A DNA stretch of 64,000 bases, from the NCBI GenBank assembly GCA_025765615.1, contig JAIVFJ010000010.1:310001-374000 (forward strand), given 5' to 3'. The notes below the pieces were generated by a model. That model saw only the letters and a program-made list of their open reading frames with translations, had not been told where the DNA came from and ran no database searches. Positions 1 through 13,100 of this stretch are shown here, piece after piece. Position 1 is the first letter of the stretch, and the number at the start of each line of letters is the position of its first letter. The position numbers and the translations under genes are program-made. The stretch is from Zopfochytrium polystomum. Lineage: Eukaryota; Chytridiomycota; Chytridiomycetes; Chytridiales; Chytridiaceae.

Positions 1-2
1 CG

Positions 3-1487
3 GACGTATCGGCACTTCGGCTGACAGAAGTGGCTGCTCACTACAATGCCACAGGCCGGCACGAAGAAGCAAAAAAGTATGCGACTGCTGCGGTATCGGC
101 AGCACTCCAGAATTCTTGTGTGGCTGGACTTGCCCGCGCTCAACTTATTGAAGCCATTGGGGCTCTACAAGTCGGCCCAGGATCAGGCGGCCCGGACCCG
201 GCCATCCTTTCAGCTTACAGAGCAGGTGTTGCCCTTGTCCAGTGGCATTGTGGTCTGTCACATCCCATTGGAATGGCCCTCCATGACCGCATGTGCACTA
301 TTTATATTAAGGCGAGGAAGTACGAACAGGCTCTCGAATTTCACAATATCAGCTTAAGTTTGGCCATGAATGCGCTGGGAAAGAACCACATTGTTACGGC
401 CGGTTACCGTACAAAGGTAATTGAAACGGAAATTCGGAACATAGGATTCAGATCAGTTGCTTACACATTGTTCAATCTTTTGGGTGAAAAGGCCGGCATA
501 CTCCAATCACAACTTCGACAGACCGACGAAGCCATACACAGTCTGAACGAAGCCCTTCACATTTACACGACATTATCAGCAACGTCAACTCTTCTGGCAG
601 AAGTTCATGCCCACCTTGCCGACGCGTACGACGCCCGAGGAGACCCAGACGCCGCTATTAATCACGCCCAACGGTCTCGTCGCCTGAGAGAGAAGGCGTT
701 GGGTCAGATGGACCCGCGGAGTGTCGCGAGCTGTCTCCAGGTGGCGTCGTTGCTGATGAAACCGTTCGAAAATTACGCCGGCGTTCTCACCCCGCCGATA
801 CGCTCGGCATATCGCGACACCATCACGTGCTACGAAAAAGCGTTTCGGTACATCAAGACACACCTTATGGCGCAGCATCAGGGCCAGCTTTGGGGAATGC
901 ACGTGTTGTCGTCTTCCGCATCAGTTTTGTCGTCATCGGGTGCAAGCACTGCTCCAAGCTCCGTCGTTCATGTTACGTCTGTCGCTGGCTCAGCTCTTTC
1001 TGGAAGCGTTCGGCGCACAGGCTCCACAATGTCAGTACCTGTTGGCGATGGGTGGCCGTCTTTCACCCCTGCGCGAGCACTACCCGTTGCGGGACCTGCG
1101 ATTTCCCCACCTTTCGCGCCAATGCCGCCGTTGCCCAAATCGATTCTGCACAAACTGACGCGGAGGATAATAACCCTCAAATTGGCTTTGTTGGAGACCC
1201 CACGACACCGAGAGCTAATTAGGACCCTTCGGGCAGCTCTGCAGAAGGGTGAGGGTGATGGTGAAACGGTCGATGCCGCTGGAATTGTTGCTGGTTCAAC
1301 GCTTTCTGTGGGCCAGCGTGAACGTGGACTTTACCGCGAAGTTATTGTGAAGATGGCTGCAGTAAGCCCATCGATATATCTCGACGGTGTAATTGCTCGC
1401 ATCGACGATGAAGACGAGAGCGCAGTAGATGAACTGGCAATTGCTCTGGAATTATCGGAGAAAGACACTCTCAAATTGCCTTCTTGA
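3..1487 (+). CDS. TPR-repeat protein, 5' end outside the window (CLU-like TPR array)
   Basis: The frame is open from base 3 to the stop at 1485-1487, so the start lies upstream. The N-terminal part is a helical tetratricopeptide array with recurring AL/AI helix pairs (KYEQALEFHNISLSLA, TDEAIHSLNEALHIYTTL). It includes LG-x-H and LREKALGQMDPRSVAS signatures that recall the TPR tail of clustered-mitochondria (CLU/TIF31) proteins. An in-frame 75-nt stretch, 417-491, starts AAAG|gtaatt and ends aaaag. Removing it joins two TPR helices smoothly, so it is probably an intron. The middle (about residues 270-360) is Ser/Pro/Ala-rich and looks disordered; the C-terminus is acidic. TPR content is clear, but the CLU link is an inference from pattern only. 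It could be any TPR_12-type protein. Confidence 0.6.
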   Translation, partial: DVSALRLTEVAAHYNATGRHEEAKKYATAAVSAALQNSCVAGLARAQLIEAIGALQVGPGSGGPDPAILSAYRAGVALVQWHCGLSHPIGMALHDRMCTIYIKARKYEQALEFHNISLSLAMNALGKNHIVTAGYRTKVIETEIRNIGFRSVAYTLFNLLGEKAGILQSQLRQTDEAIHSLNEALHIYTTLSATSTLLAEVHAHLADAYDARGDPDAAINHAQRSRRLREKALGQMDPRSVASCLQVASLLMKPFENYAGVLTPPIRSAYRDTITCYEKAFRYIKTHLMAQHQGQLWGMHVLSSSASVLSSSGASTAPSSVVHVTSVAGSALSGSVRRTGSTMSVPVGDGWPSFTPARALPVAGPAISPPFAPMPPLPKSILHKLTRRIITLKLALLETPRHRELIRTLRAALQKGEGDGETVDAAGIVAGSTLSVGQRERGLYREVIVKMAAVSPSIYLDGVIARIDDEDESAVDELAIALELSEKDTLKLPS

Positions 1488-1627
1488 AACCGGCACGTGT
1501 TATGGTGTGCGAAGATACAAATACAAAACCTTCAACACAGATGAAAGAAAGGAGAAAAGAAAATGAAGTCGAAACTCTTTTAACCAACCACGATCGGTGA
1601 ACGGGAAGATTTTTACAAGAGCCATTC

Positions 1628-3553
<1,926 letters not shown>

Positions 3554-5659
3554 GAGCTACCTTTTTTTCTCCACATCGACAAGGTGGAGGGGTTCTGCTG
3601 CAGCTGCAGCAAGGGATGAGGAAGCCAAGGCTGTAGGGACGGCATGCGCAGGTCTTCGTAGCTCAATATGCAGTCCGTCCTCATCGCTGCTGCCAGTACT
3701 CCCGCTGCTTCCGCTTCGACCGTTCAAGCTTCTCGGATCATTGGCACCTTCACGGGGAAGGATTGTGAAGCGGGTTCGTCCAGGGGCTGAGTGGGCGGGC
3801 AAACAGAACAAATCGAAATGTGAGGCCGGGTTTGCCGACAGTTTTCAGCCAAAAACGGTCCCGCCACAGAAGTAAGGAGCAGAGCCACCGCAATGGGCAC
3901 GTCCCAGGCGAAGCCAGCTTGCGGGGGACAGGCTCGCACACTGCACACCTATTGATGGAACAGTTCAGAACGAAACAAACCTTCGGCTTTCGCAGCGCCG
4001 GTGCGCGCTGCCCTTGACTGCATGAACGACGAGAAGAGCTTCTTGTGGCCTGGAGCGGCGGTTGGGGAGGATGGGTCGCCGTCGCCTGGCATCGGGTTGA
4101 TTTTGTATGATGGTTTTATGCCTCAATTTTTTTGCCCTATATATTTTTTTTTTTTCTCCTTCTTTTTATTGTTACCCTAGTTCATTAAAAGGAAAAGGTT
4201 TCTTTCGAATTTGTTTTGTTTTTCCCGTTTTGCCGTCTTTTTCTTTCGTATTTTTTTTCTTTTTCCTTTTTTTCTCCTTTCTCTTCTTTGTCCTCATCGC
4301 TGTGTATTTTTTTTTCTGTTTTCGCTAAACCTTTTATCGATGGGGTGGCGCGTGAGGAAAGGCAAACGAGATGCGGAGAGATGGCAGCCCGTCCGTTTGC
4401 TGTTGAAATCAAGCCCAGAAGGACGACATATCTGCCTATTTTGCTTTGCTTGCCAAATGGAATAAATGCCATAATTCCTGCAAAAAACTGGAAGCCAGTT
4501 TCTCTTGACTTATTATTTACGTACGTAATAGAAGCCTGCGTAGACCTTTCCAACCCAGCCATCGCGGCCTTGACACCGATTCACATAGGCCGTAGTCAGT
4601 ATGTGTGAGTCCGATAGTATGTTGGACCTCTGCTGTAGTTCCCCTGCCGCTCGACACAATAGGTAGATTTATTTGACTGAATATGTCGCCGTCCGCGGTC
4701 CTGCAATTGCCAAACGTCTGCTTCTGCGATTCCCACCCGGCCAGCCGAAGATTGCGGCTGGAGATTGACACAGCGTATGTGCCCTTGAACGCACACTGAA
4801 AATTCACACAAAATCTGCGACCAGCTGTGCCCTCCGTCGGATACGCCAAACCGCAACTGCCGCGAAGAGGAGCGCGACGCTAAAAGCGCCACTCACTTGT
4901 GAGGATTGAGAGCAGCGGAAGGTTGCAGAGTGTTGTATTCTTTCCACAAAATCTAGTTGAAAGAGCGAGGGCGCGCCAAGGATATTGGGGTCGCGGTCGA
5001 CATCGTGATGGACGTCGTCGAGCTTGAAGAGGTCCGCCAGGCGCAGTTTGTCTCAGGGACGATTGCAGAAGTTGAGGGTGTCGTCGAGGGCATCCTCTAT
5101 GGAGCCGCAGTCGTCGGAGAGGAGGGGATGCTGGTGGTGCTCAACTTGGCCCGCTACGGCATGACGCGTCCTTGCACAGCGCCCTGTTCTCCTCCAAGCG
5201 CTGGAACTACCGATTGCAGCCTTCGCATTCCATATTTCTTGAACTGTCCGCACGCTTCCAGCTGCCCATTCTGAAACAGTTCCAAATTGCTCACGAGCCT
5301 CGCGGACCAAACATCGAGTTCTGGCAGACCAAAGCTAATGAGGCATAGTTACCTCATACGGTGGTGAATGTGTGCAGATCTCCAAGCTTTGGAAGGAAGG
5401 GCGACTCATTCCTCGCAACGCGCGATCGCTTGTGTGTGTGCGTGCGAGTGCGTCCGAGCCACACACACACACACCTTCCTCCCGGCATCCTTTGCAATCT
5501 CCCACCGCGTCGCGGCCGGATCACTGCTGGCAGCGCCTCTGTCATGTGAGGGACGAATGGGCAAAGACGACGAGGAAAGGGGGGAACGGCAACCCAGCCG
5601 ACGGCGGCGAGCGGCTGACAAGGCAGCGAGCTCTCACGTGTGCAAACTAGATTGCGCAG
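3554..5659. other. 2.1-kb stretch without a confidently assigned gene
   Basis: It begins with the upstream region of UGP1. A T-rich tract follows at about 4120-4325, and short GT and AC dinucleotide runs lie near 5430-5475. Several overlapping frames on both strands look weakly protein-like. One is a plus frame ending at about 5348. Another is an acidic minus frame between about 5150 and 4950 that is split by one in-frame TGA. A minus frame around 4800-4650 becomes continuous with it if a ~107-nt GT...AG intron is removed. None matches a family I recognise, so one small multi-exon gene may be hidden here. Confidence 0.4.
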
Positions 5660-7760
5660 ATGCGACTCCCATCTGCACTGCCACTGCTGCCCGCTCGGTC
5701 GCTGTATGGAGCGCGAAGAGTCTCTCAGGCTTTCCCCGCTTCGACGACGGCGCCAAATAGACTAAGATCCTGCCGCGGAAGTGTCGGGCTGGCGTTTCTG
5801 GGAGGCGCTGCGGCAGGGGCTCTCCTTTCTGCGGTCGTGCTGTCCGCGGAAACGAACAAGAGAGACGGACAGAACGCGAAGCTGGCAATCGCTGTGGTCA
5901 AAACCGCTCGCCGGGACGTGGGCGATGGGACTGCGCCAACAGGACTATGGGGACTGCCGTCGGTCCCCTATGAGCGGGAGACAAGCGGTCCTGGTGTCTC
6001 GACAACTGAACCTCATCCGCCTGAATTATCCTCCAAAGGACCGCTCCCCGCTCCACCAGATACGAAAGCCTCCCCACCAGATCGTTCCCATGAGCAGCCA
6101 ATTGGCGCCAAGCCCAATCACGATTCTACAGAGTCGCCCTGGCTGTCCTGGTTTTGGGGAAGACCTTCCCCGACAGTGATCAAAGAAGGGAGCAACGCGG
6201 CCTGCGCGGCTACATCGGAGCAGCAAGATCCACCTCAGACACGAATTGGCCCCGGCAAGCCAGCAAGCTTTTTGGCGGATGCCGTAGAAAGCGTGATCGA
6301 CTCTGTTGTTAACATTACTTGTGAAACAGGCGAGTGCTCCTTATCCGTTCTACCAACCAATGACGAATTCCGCAGAAACATCCAACCTATTCTCCAAGAA
6401 GAGCGTCACATCCTCTGGTTCGGGCTTTTTTGTCGATAGCGACGGAACAATCCTCACAAATGCGCATGTCGTAGCGGACTTCACAGACGACAGCAAGGTG
6501 CGAATAAACGGCCTAGTTTCTTCCATCACTTGTCGCTAACGGCCAGATTACCAGGTGCTGGTGACCACCAGTGAGGGGCTGGTGTTTCGTGGCTACGTGT
6601 ACAGCTTTGATGTTCTCAGCGATCTGGCGGTTGTCAAAATAGTTCCTGATCCTCGGGCACCACGCCGATCATGGAAAGCTGTAAAGTTTGGTGAGATCTT
6701 CAAAATGCTACTGTTCTATTGAGTTTTTGACGCTGACTTTCCCTAGGGTCTTCCGCCGCATTGAGGTGACTAATAGACTCGGCGCCCTGCGTTCACGTCC
6801 ACTAAGCTCTGGTAGCAGACCTGGCGACTGGGTTATGGCAGTTGGATGCCCCTTTGGGCTGCAAAACACAGTAACGGCCGGAATCGTCTCGTCCCGTCGA
6901 AGGAAGAGCACCGAAATCGGCGGTCGGGACTCAAGGGTCGACTATATCCAATCAGACTGTGTCATTCATTCTGGGAGTTCTGGGGGTCCCCTTATCAATC
7001 TGGACGGAGAAGTGATTGGTTTGTAGCCCTCTCAAGTGGCCACTCTGATGGTAAAATTAGGCATCAATACCACCAGAGCTGAAAGTGAAGGCATCGCGTA
7101 AGTGTTCTTTCCAAAGAGTAATGTCTCTAACGTCACAGTGCAGATTTGCTATTCGAACCGACAATGCCAGGCACCTCATTAGCCAGCTTATTCAAAAGAG
7201 GAAAGTGATTCGTCCTTGGCTAGGTTCGACCGCTCATTCCCGGAGCTTCCAATCTGAGATTTTGCACGTACTTCAAAGGTTTCAGAATGGTCTCGCTGAG
7301 TCCTCACGTTTGGCAACAGCTTAAATCAAAGGGTCCCGACGAGTTTCTACCAAAAGTTTCGAGCGGTGTGTTAATAACGGCGGTGCGTCTCAAAGCGGCA
7401 AAACTATAGTTGAAGCCTAAATCCTGACTTCAGATTTACCCGCATTCTCCTGCCCGTATAGCAGGCTGCCTGGAGGGTGACGTGATCACCAAAGTGAATG
7501 GCGTACCAATTAAGTCAACCTCAGAGGTCCGGCAATCATGTCGGGGTCGACGTTCTCACCCTTTTCCTTCCCAGGTGCTCGAGATCATTGGATTCAACGT
7601 CGGAGAGCCCGTTAAGCTCGAGATACGGCGCAATGTGCCTCTCGATATGGATTGGGACGGGAGGTCTCGCGGGTATGAACCAGTCGACATTGTCGTGGAA
7701 GTCCGTGCAGAGGAACTTGACGCAGAGGCACAAATGGACCGTTTTGACTTCTGCTCGTAG
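5660..7760 (+). CDS. HTRA2: HtrA2/Omi-like mitochondrial serine protease with PDZ domain
   Basis: Trypsin-fold quality-control protease. The N-terminus is Arg/Ser/Ala-rich and followed by a hydrophobic segment ([20 protein letters not shown]), matching a mitochondrial presequence plus membrane anchor. A Pro-rich linker precedes the catalytic domain: [19 protein letters not shown] (His), SDLAVVKI (Asp), [10 protein letters not shown] (Ser). A single PDZ domain follows ([20 protein letters not shown]). Exons: 5660-6497, 6555-6690, 6747-6765 (a 19-nt micro-exon), 6819-7018, 7061-7097, 7144-7223, 7279-7382, 7434-7526 and 7575-7760, all phase-consistent. In exon 1 the frame changes between about 6315 and 6345, after SVVNIT and before YPFYQP. 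No normal-sized intron explains it, so a 1-nt assembly indel or a real lesion is likely. The usual GNSGGP motif reads GSSGGP here. Confidence 0.9.
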
Positions 7761-7877
7761 CACCTTCGGAAGAACTATGGAGACACATTCACTTGTGGAA
7801 ACTTGTCAAATTCTCCGTTCCTTGAAAAGAAGAAAAAAAAAAAGAAAGAGGATTTTAGCAAAAAGTGAAGCTGGAAA

Positions 7878-10067
7878 ATGAGCAGCAACAAGAGCAAACG
7901 AGAGGACGAGATTGACGAAGACGAGGTCGTGGCCGAGGAGGTCGAGCTGCCTTCGGTGTTCGCTGGAGACGCTTTTGTGGACAGCATCGACTACGACGGA
8001 GGTGCTGGCTTTTCCGATGTTGCTTTCGTGGATGAACGCGAGTCTTACGCGATCCTGTTCCTTGTTGTCCATGCTGCCCACTCGCCCGCAGACTCTACCT
8101 TCGTGCCTGTCGCCACCATCCCCGATGTTGTTCTCAACTTCCTCCGCCACTTTCAGCAATGTCTAATTGACCGATCCTCTTACGAACTGTTGGGCGTCTA
8201 TGAGAACTCCTTCAACAAGATTACCGAGAAGTTCTACCAGAAGTCCTCGTGGCCAAATCCTGAGTCTGTCGTCGCGGCATTAGGAGACGATGGTACTCAA
8301 CTCTGTTTGTGTCCCAGACCATAGACTCATCTGCCAACCGCACTAGATCCGATCTTTCTGATCTTGTACAAGGAACTGTATTATCGACACATATACGCAA
8401 AGCTGCAACCCACAATGGAAGATCGCTTCAACTCTTACGTGAATTACTGCGACCTGTTCAACTACATCTTGAGTGAGTAAGAAGGATGTTTCCACTCAGT
8501 ATTGATAAGCACCTAGACTCGTCAACCGAGCCTTCAGATCTGGAACTGCCGAATCAATGGCTTTGGGACATCATCGACGAGTTCATCTACCAGTTCCAAT
8601 CATTCTGTCAGTTCCGCGCTAAACTGAGCAGCAAAAACGAAGTTGAGCTGGAGACATTGAAGGAGCGCCCGGATGTGAGTGCTTCCTTACAAGCGCGCCA
8701 TTAACCAAATATTTTCCTTTAACGATGTAGGTATGGAACGTCCTTAACGTGCTCAATGTTCTGTACTCGCTGATCCAAAAGTCGCGTATAAACGAGCAGC
8801 TCTGGGTTTCTAAGAATGGCGGAGACATGCTGTCAGTGCTGCGTGCGTGCCAACCACTAGCTAAACACCCCCAACAGAGAAGCTGCGGGTGAATTTGGTT
8901 CTCGCTTGCTGTACAGGATGCTCGGTTACTTTTCCATTGTTGGGCTCCTCCGGGTCCATTGCCTTTTGGGTGATTACACAATGGCCCTAAAGACGATGGA
9001 GAATGTGGAACTTTCGAAGAAGGTGTGTTATTGGGTCGTCGTAGTATTGTAATGAACATGAAAATTCTCAGGGACTATTTGCTCGTGTTACCGCGTGCCA
9101 CGTTACGACGTACTACTACGTTGGATTTGCATACATGATGATGCGCCGCTACTCCGACGCCATCAAAGCCTTTTCGCACATCTTGCTGTTCGTGTCTCGA
9201 ACTAAACAGTACCATACGCGGTCATACCAGTATGAAGTTGTAAGTGCCCCGCTTGACTGGAAGTCGACCAGCGTCTATTGTGGAGCCGACCAATAACGGA
9301 TAATCCTTCAGATTTCCAAGAAGAGCGAGCAAATGTATGCCCTTTTGACAATGTGTGTGAGCTTGTCCCCTCAGCGCGTGGACGAAAACGTAAGGAAATG
9401 CTTCAGTAATTTTGGCAATTCAATTGAACGACTTGGTTAGGTTCACACACTTATGAGGGAAAAGTACGGCGAACAGCTGAGCAAGATGCAAAAAGAGTTC
9501 GTATAGGCCTACCTCCTCGGTCTTACTGACAATTTGCTTACAGGGCCGAAGAGAGTTTGCCTGTTTTCGAGGAGCTCTTCCTGTTCGCGTGCCCAAAATT
9601 CATTTCCCCTGCGCCCAACCGCTTCGATGGGTCATCGTCCGCACATGTGAGAGCCGCATCACCTTATTTTGAGTAGTCTAATACTTTTCTTCCAGGCACC
9701 AACCAACCACCAACTTCGTATATTCCTGAACGAAGTCCGGCAGCAGCTACTGGTTCCAACCGTTCGCTCGTACCTAAAGCTTTATACGACGCTGCGCGTC
9801 GACAAGCTGGCGTCTTTCATCGAGAAGACGCCTGAGGAGATTCGTACAGAACTTCTCGTGTACAAGCACAAAACTCGCCAGCGACGGTGGGAGTCGGGCA
9901 CGCTCCTTGACGGTGAATATTCCGCGCCCACGGACCTGGACTTCTACATCAAGCAGGACATGATCCACATTTCGGAGAGCAAAGGTGCAAGGCGGATTGG
10001 CGACTGGTTCATCAGGCATATTGGAAAATTTGATGAGACAATTGCGTCATTGCAGCGTACTAAATAA
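7878..10067 (+). CDS. EIF3L: Eukaryotic translation initiation factor 3 subunit L
   Basis: Subunit of the eIF3 complex, which recruits the 43S pre-initiation complex to mRNA in the cytoplasm. An acidic N-terminus is followed by the conserved eIF3l core: [83 protein letters not shown] and a PCI-type C-terminus with [18 protein letters not shown]. Exons: 7878-8292, 8347-8472, 8517-8674, 8731-~8845, ~8883-9022, 9072-9239, 9312-9389, 9441-9496, 9544-9646 and 9696-10067. The intron near 8846-8882 would be only about 31-37 nt, and its exact borders are ambiguous. The start is only 117 bp downstream of the protease stop, and the gene converges with IFT121 with a 60-bp gap. Confidence 0.95.
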
Positions 10068-10127
10068 AGAGGGAGTAGAAGATTTTCTATTGCTTCATCC
10101 CAGTCAAGCTTTCCGGACCGACGCCTT

Positions 10128-13100
10128 CTACTTCGTTAGCTTACAGTGTCGAATGGCACTAAGCGGAATATTGTTAGTTAGGTAATTGGCGTTAGGAGAG
10201 GCAACACGATTGAATACCAAAGGACAGCAGCTCATGCCCGCTATCTCGCTCTCAATGGCGCGGTGCTTGCATACATGGCACATAAAGTGAACAGACTCGT
10301 AGATCGGTCGGCCCGATACGATGCAAGTGGGAAAAGTGTAATGGCAGTTGGTGCAAGTTGTGTCGCTTTTTTGTTTTGGCAGAAATGGTTTGTGAAAGTC
10401 TGCGAAAAGTCCATAGCCTACCGGTCGAGGAGAATGTATCCACAATTCGTGCAAGGAACTTCCATTGAGTCTGGGTTGGACACTGGGAACCTTTGGTGTT
10501 CATGCATGGGTTTGGGTTCGTGATTTTAGAAGGTAAAGGAACGTGTGAGTCGGCTAAGAGCTTTGGTTGCCAAATAAAACACCACTTCACTTGGTAAAAA
10601 TCGAAAGAGCAAGGTTTTCAAAGGCTTCTTGTTCCTCGGGCCCAGACCCGGCCAGAGCCTCCAGCTTGATGAATGCGTTGGAGCAGACGCCGAAATGACT
10701 GTTCTGGAAGGCCACAATCGCGAGAAGGGAGTAAATTATCCGTGGGGAGATGATGTCTTCGTAATTTCTTAGGTGAAGAGCCTGACGGGCGCCGTCGGAA
10801 AAAAGAGATGAGAATAAGCGGATAAAACATTCCAGGGCCCGAAATGTGGACAAACAAAGACGCTCACCGCACGCATTGCATACCCGAGGTTGCCGCTGTA
10901 AAAGTGTCGCTGGGAGAGTAAGTAAAAATGATACGCTTCGGCCCCCCTCCACACATTATCGAGGAATTTGGCGTTGGACGAGCTGCGCCTGTCTTCAGCC
11001 AGCAATCCCTCCAGCGCTGAAACGCCCTAAGACAGAAATGCTTGAGAACAAGAGGATGGTACCTTCATGCACGCCTTACGTTGGAGTTGTAAGTCTTGTC
11101 CGACTTGGTGAGCTGATGGAAGCGCTCGACCTCCAGAGCGGCAAGGACATAGAACTTTTTCACTCGAAGAGGGTTTTTACCACTTTTGGCTGCTTCTTCA
11201 GCCATCTGGAAATTTTCGAAACAGTCCCTTGGGAGGATTAGCGAAGAAGCGAGCCTTGGCCACACTGCAATTACGAATTGCGCTCCGAAACTGTTCACTG
11301 ACCTCGTACAGCAGCTTTGCAGATTTCTCGCAGTAGTTTGCCTTTCGATACAACTCGATCGCACTAATCTGCTTGTCCTTCTCCAGCAGGTAAGACGCGT
11401 ACTTGGCAAGAAGCGCCTCGATTTCTTGGAATTTGTGCACTTCCGCCAAGTCAATGGCAGTACTCCACTGACGTCGAGTTCGTTAAAGTGCCGCCATCAG
11501 AATTCATACCTTGTTCAAGTGAACGCAAGTGTCCACAGCGGCTTTGACGTCGCCGCATTTGATGAACGCAGAGACCGCCTGCTCGCACAGACCGACTGAA
11601 GCAAATTTCTCGGCGATCGACTTTCAGGGCAACAACAACTCTTAGCAGTCGAAAATCAAGCGTTCGCTTACCCTGAGTGAAGCGTGGTTGTCCGGAAGAC
11701 TGCTAACAGCCTTTTCAAGGTTATCGTAGTCTTCGGAGATCAAATAGCACTCTATCAGCCTATCCGTATGCCGTCCATGGCCGTAGTATGTTATGGCTTG
11801 ATTCCTTGATGAAGGGGTTATCACTTCAAGATACACGTTCTTCTCGTTTGACCTACCAGCGTTGACGGTCAAAATAATAATCCCCAATGCTGTTCCACGC
11901 CTTGTCCAGCATGACATCATCCCCAACCCCGCCACTTTTAATGTGCTGGACCACTCTGAACCAATCTCCAAGCTGGATTCGCAAATCAATGGCCAGGTCC
12001 TTCCGATCCTGTTCCAGGTAGATCTTTTCGGCGACATCAAAATGTCCAAAATAGGCGGCAACCTCCGCTTGTTGCTTGAGCGGGTCCTTCACAACGCGAA
12101 AAGATTTTATGGCAAACGTCAACTTTATAACGATTGAGCGAAGACGCCACCCACTGACATCGAGCTTCTGCAATTTCTTCAAAAATTGGAGACCCTTGTA
12201 GTTAAGGGATCGCACCATTGCCTTTTGAGCAACACCAAAATCGAGCTTCTCGAGAGCAGTGTCAGCCACAAGCTTCCATAGGCGTGGGTGCTGGTTTTCC
12301 TCGACGTGCTGTAACCCTTCCAAAAGGCCGACTTGATTGAGGATATCTGCGGAGCCGGGGGGTTTAAAGAAAAAAAAAAAAAGAAAAAAAAAAAAAAAAG
12401 TAACGGAGAAATCAACACGAACTTCGCGTCTCCCGCAAAAGCTTTGAATCAAATGTAACTATGTAGTCTTTGGATAGATTTTCTGGGTCTCGGAAGATTT
12501 CGTCGAGCATTGCGGCTTTCACTTGCAGGTTGTCGAAAGAACACAGATCTGTGGATCGTCTTAGAACTTATGAAAACCACGGAACGAGCGGGACGATCCT
12601 ACATCCCGAGCATGGAACAGGCTCCTCCAAGTCGTTATTTCGAATCACGAACATCTTGTTCTTTTCCATTATAGCGAGCACCTCCGGGTTGTCAGCTGCC
12701 CTGGAATACACAATTACCGAAACCGCACGCCATCAGTACCGAATGGAACAATGACTGACCACTTCACGTCCCAGACATCCTTCCGCTCAAAATCCAGAAA
12801 GCGCCCCGTGCTGTCCGTGGGGGTCATACCTGCCGGACTGCCGACCCCCAGACCACCTATTCCCCGGTCTTTGGGGTTTATTTCATACAGCTTGATTACA
12901 CCCGACGTGTCGAGTACCGCGAGCTTGGAGCCATTGCAGTTGGCCGAAATAGAGTGGATACGGATGTTGAGTTTATGGACGCACTCTAGCGTGACCGACG
13001 GCAGCGACAATTGGACGACCGATCCGGTCTGTCGTCCGATATACAGGTGGCCGTCCGCGGCACAGATGGAGGTTATTGGATCCATAGTTCCTCTGGTTCC

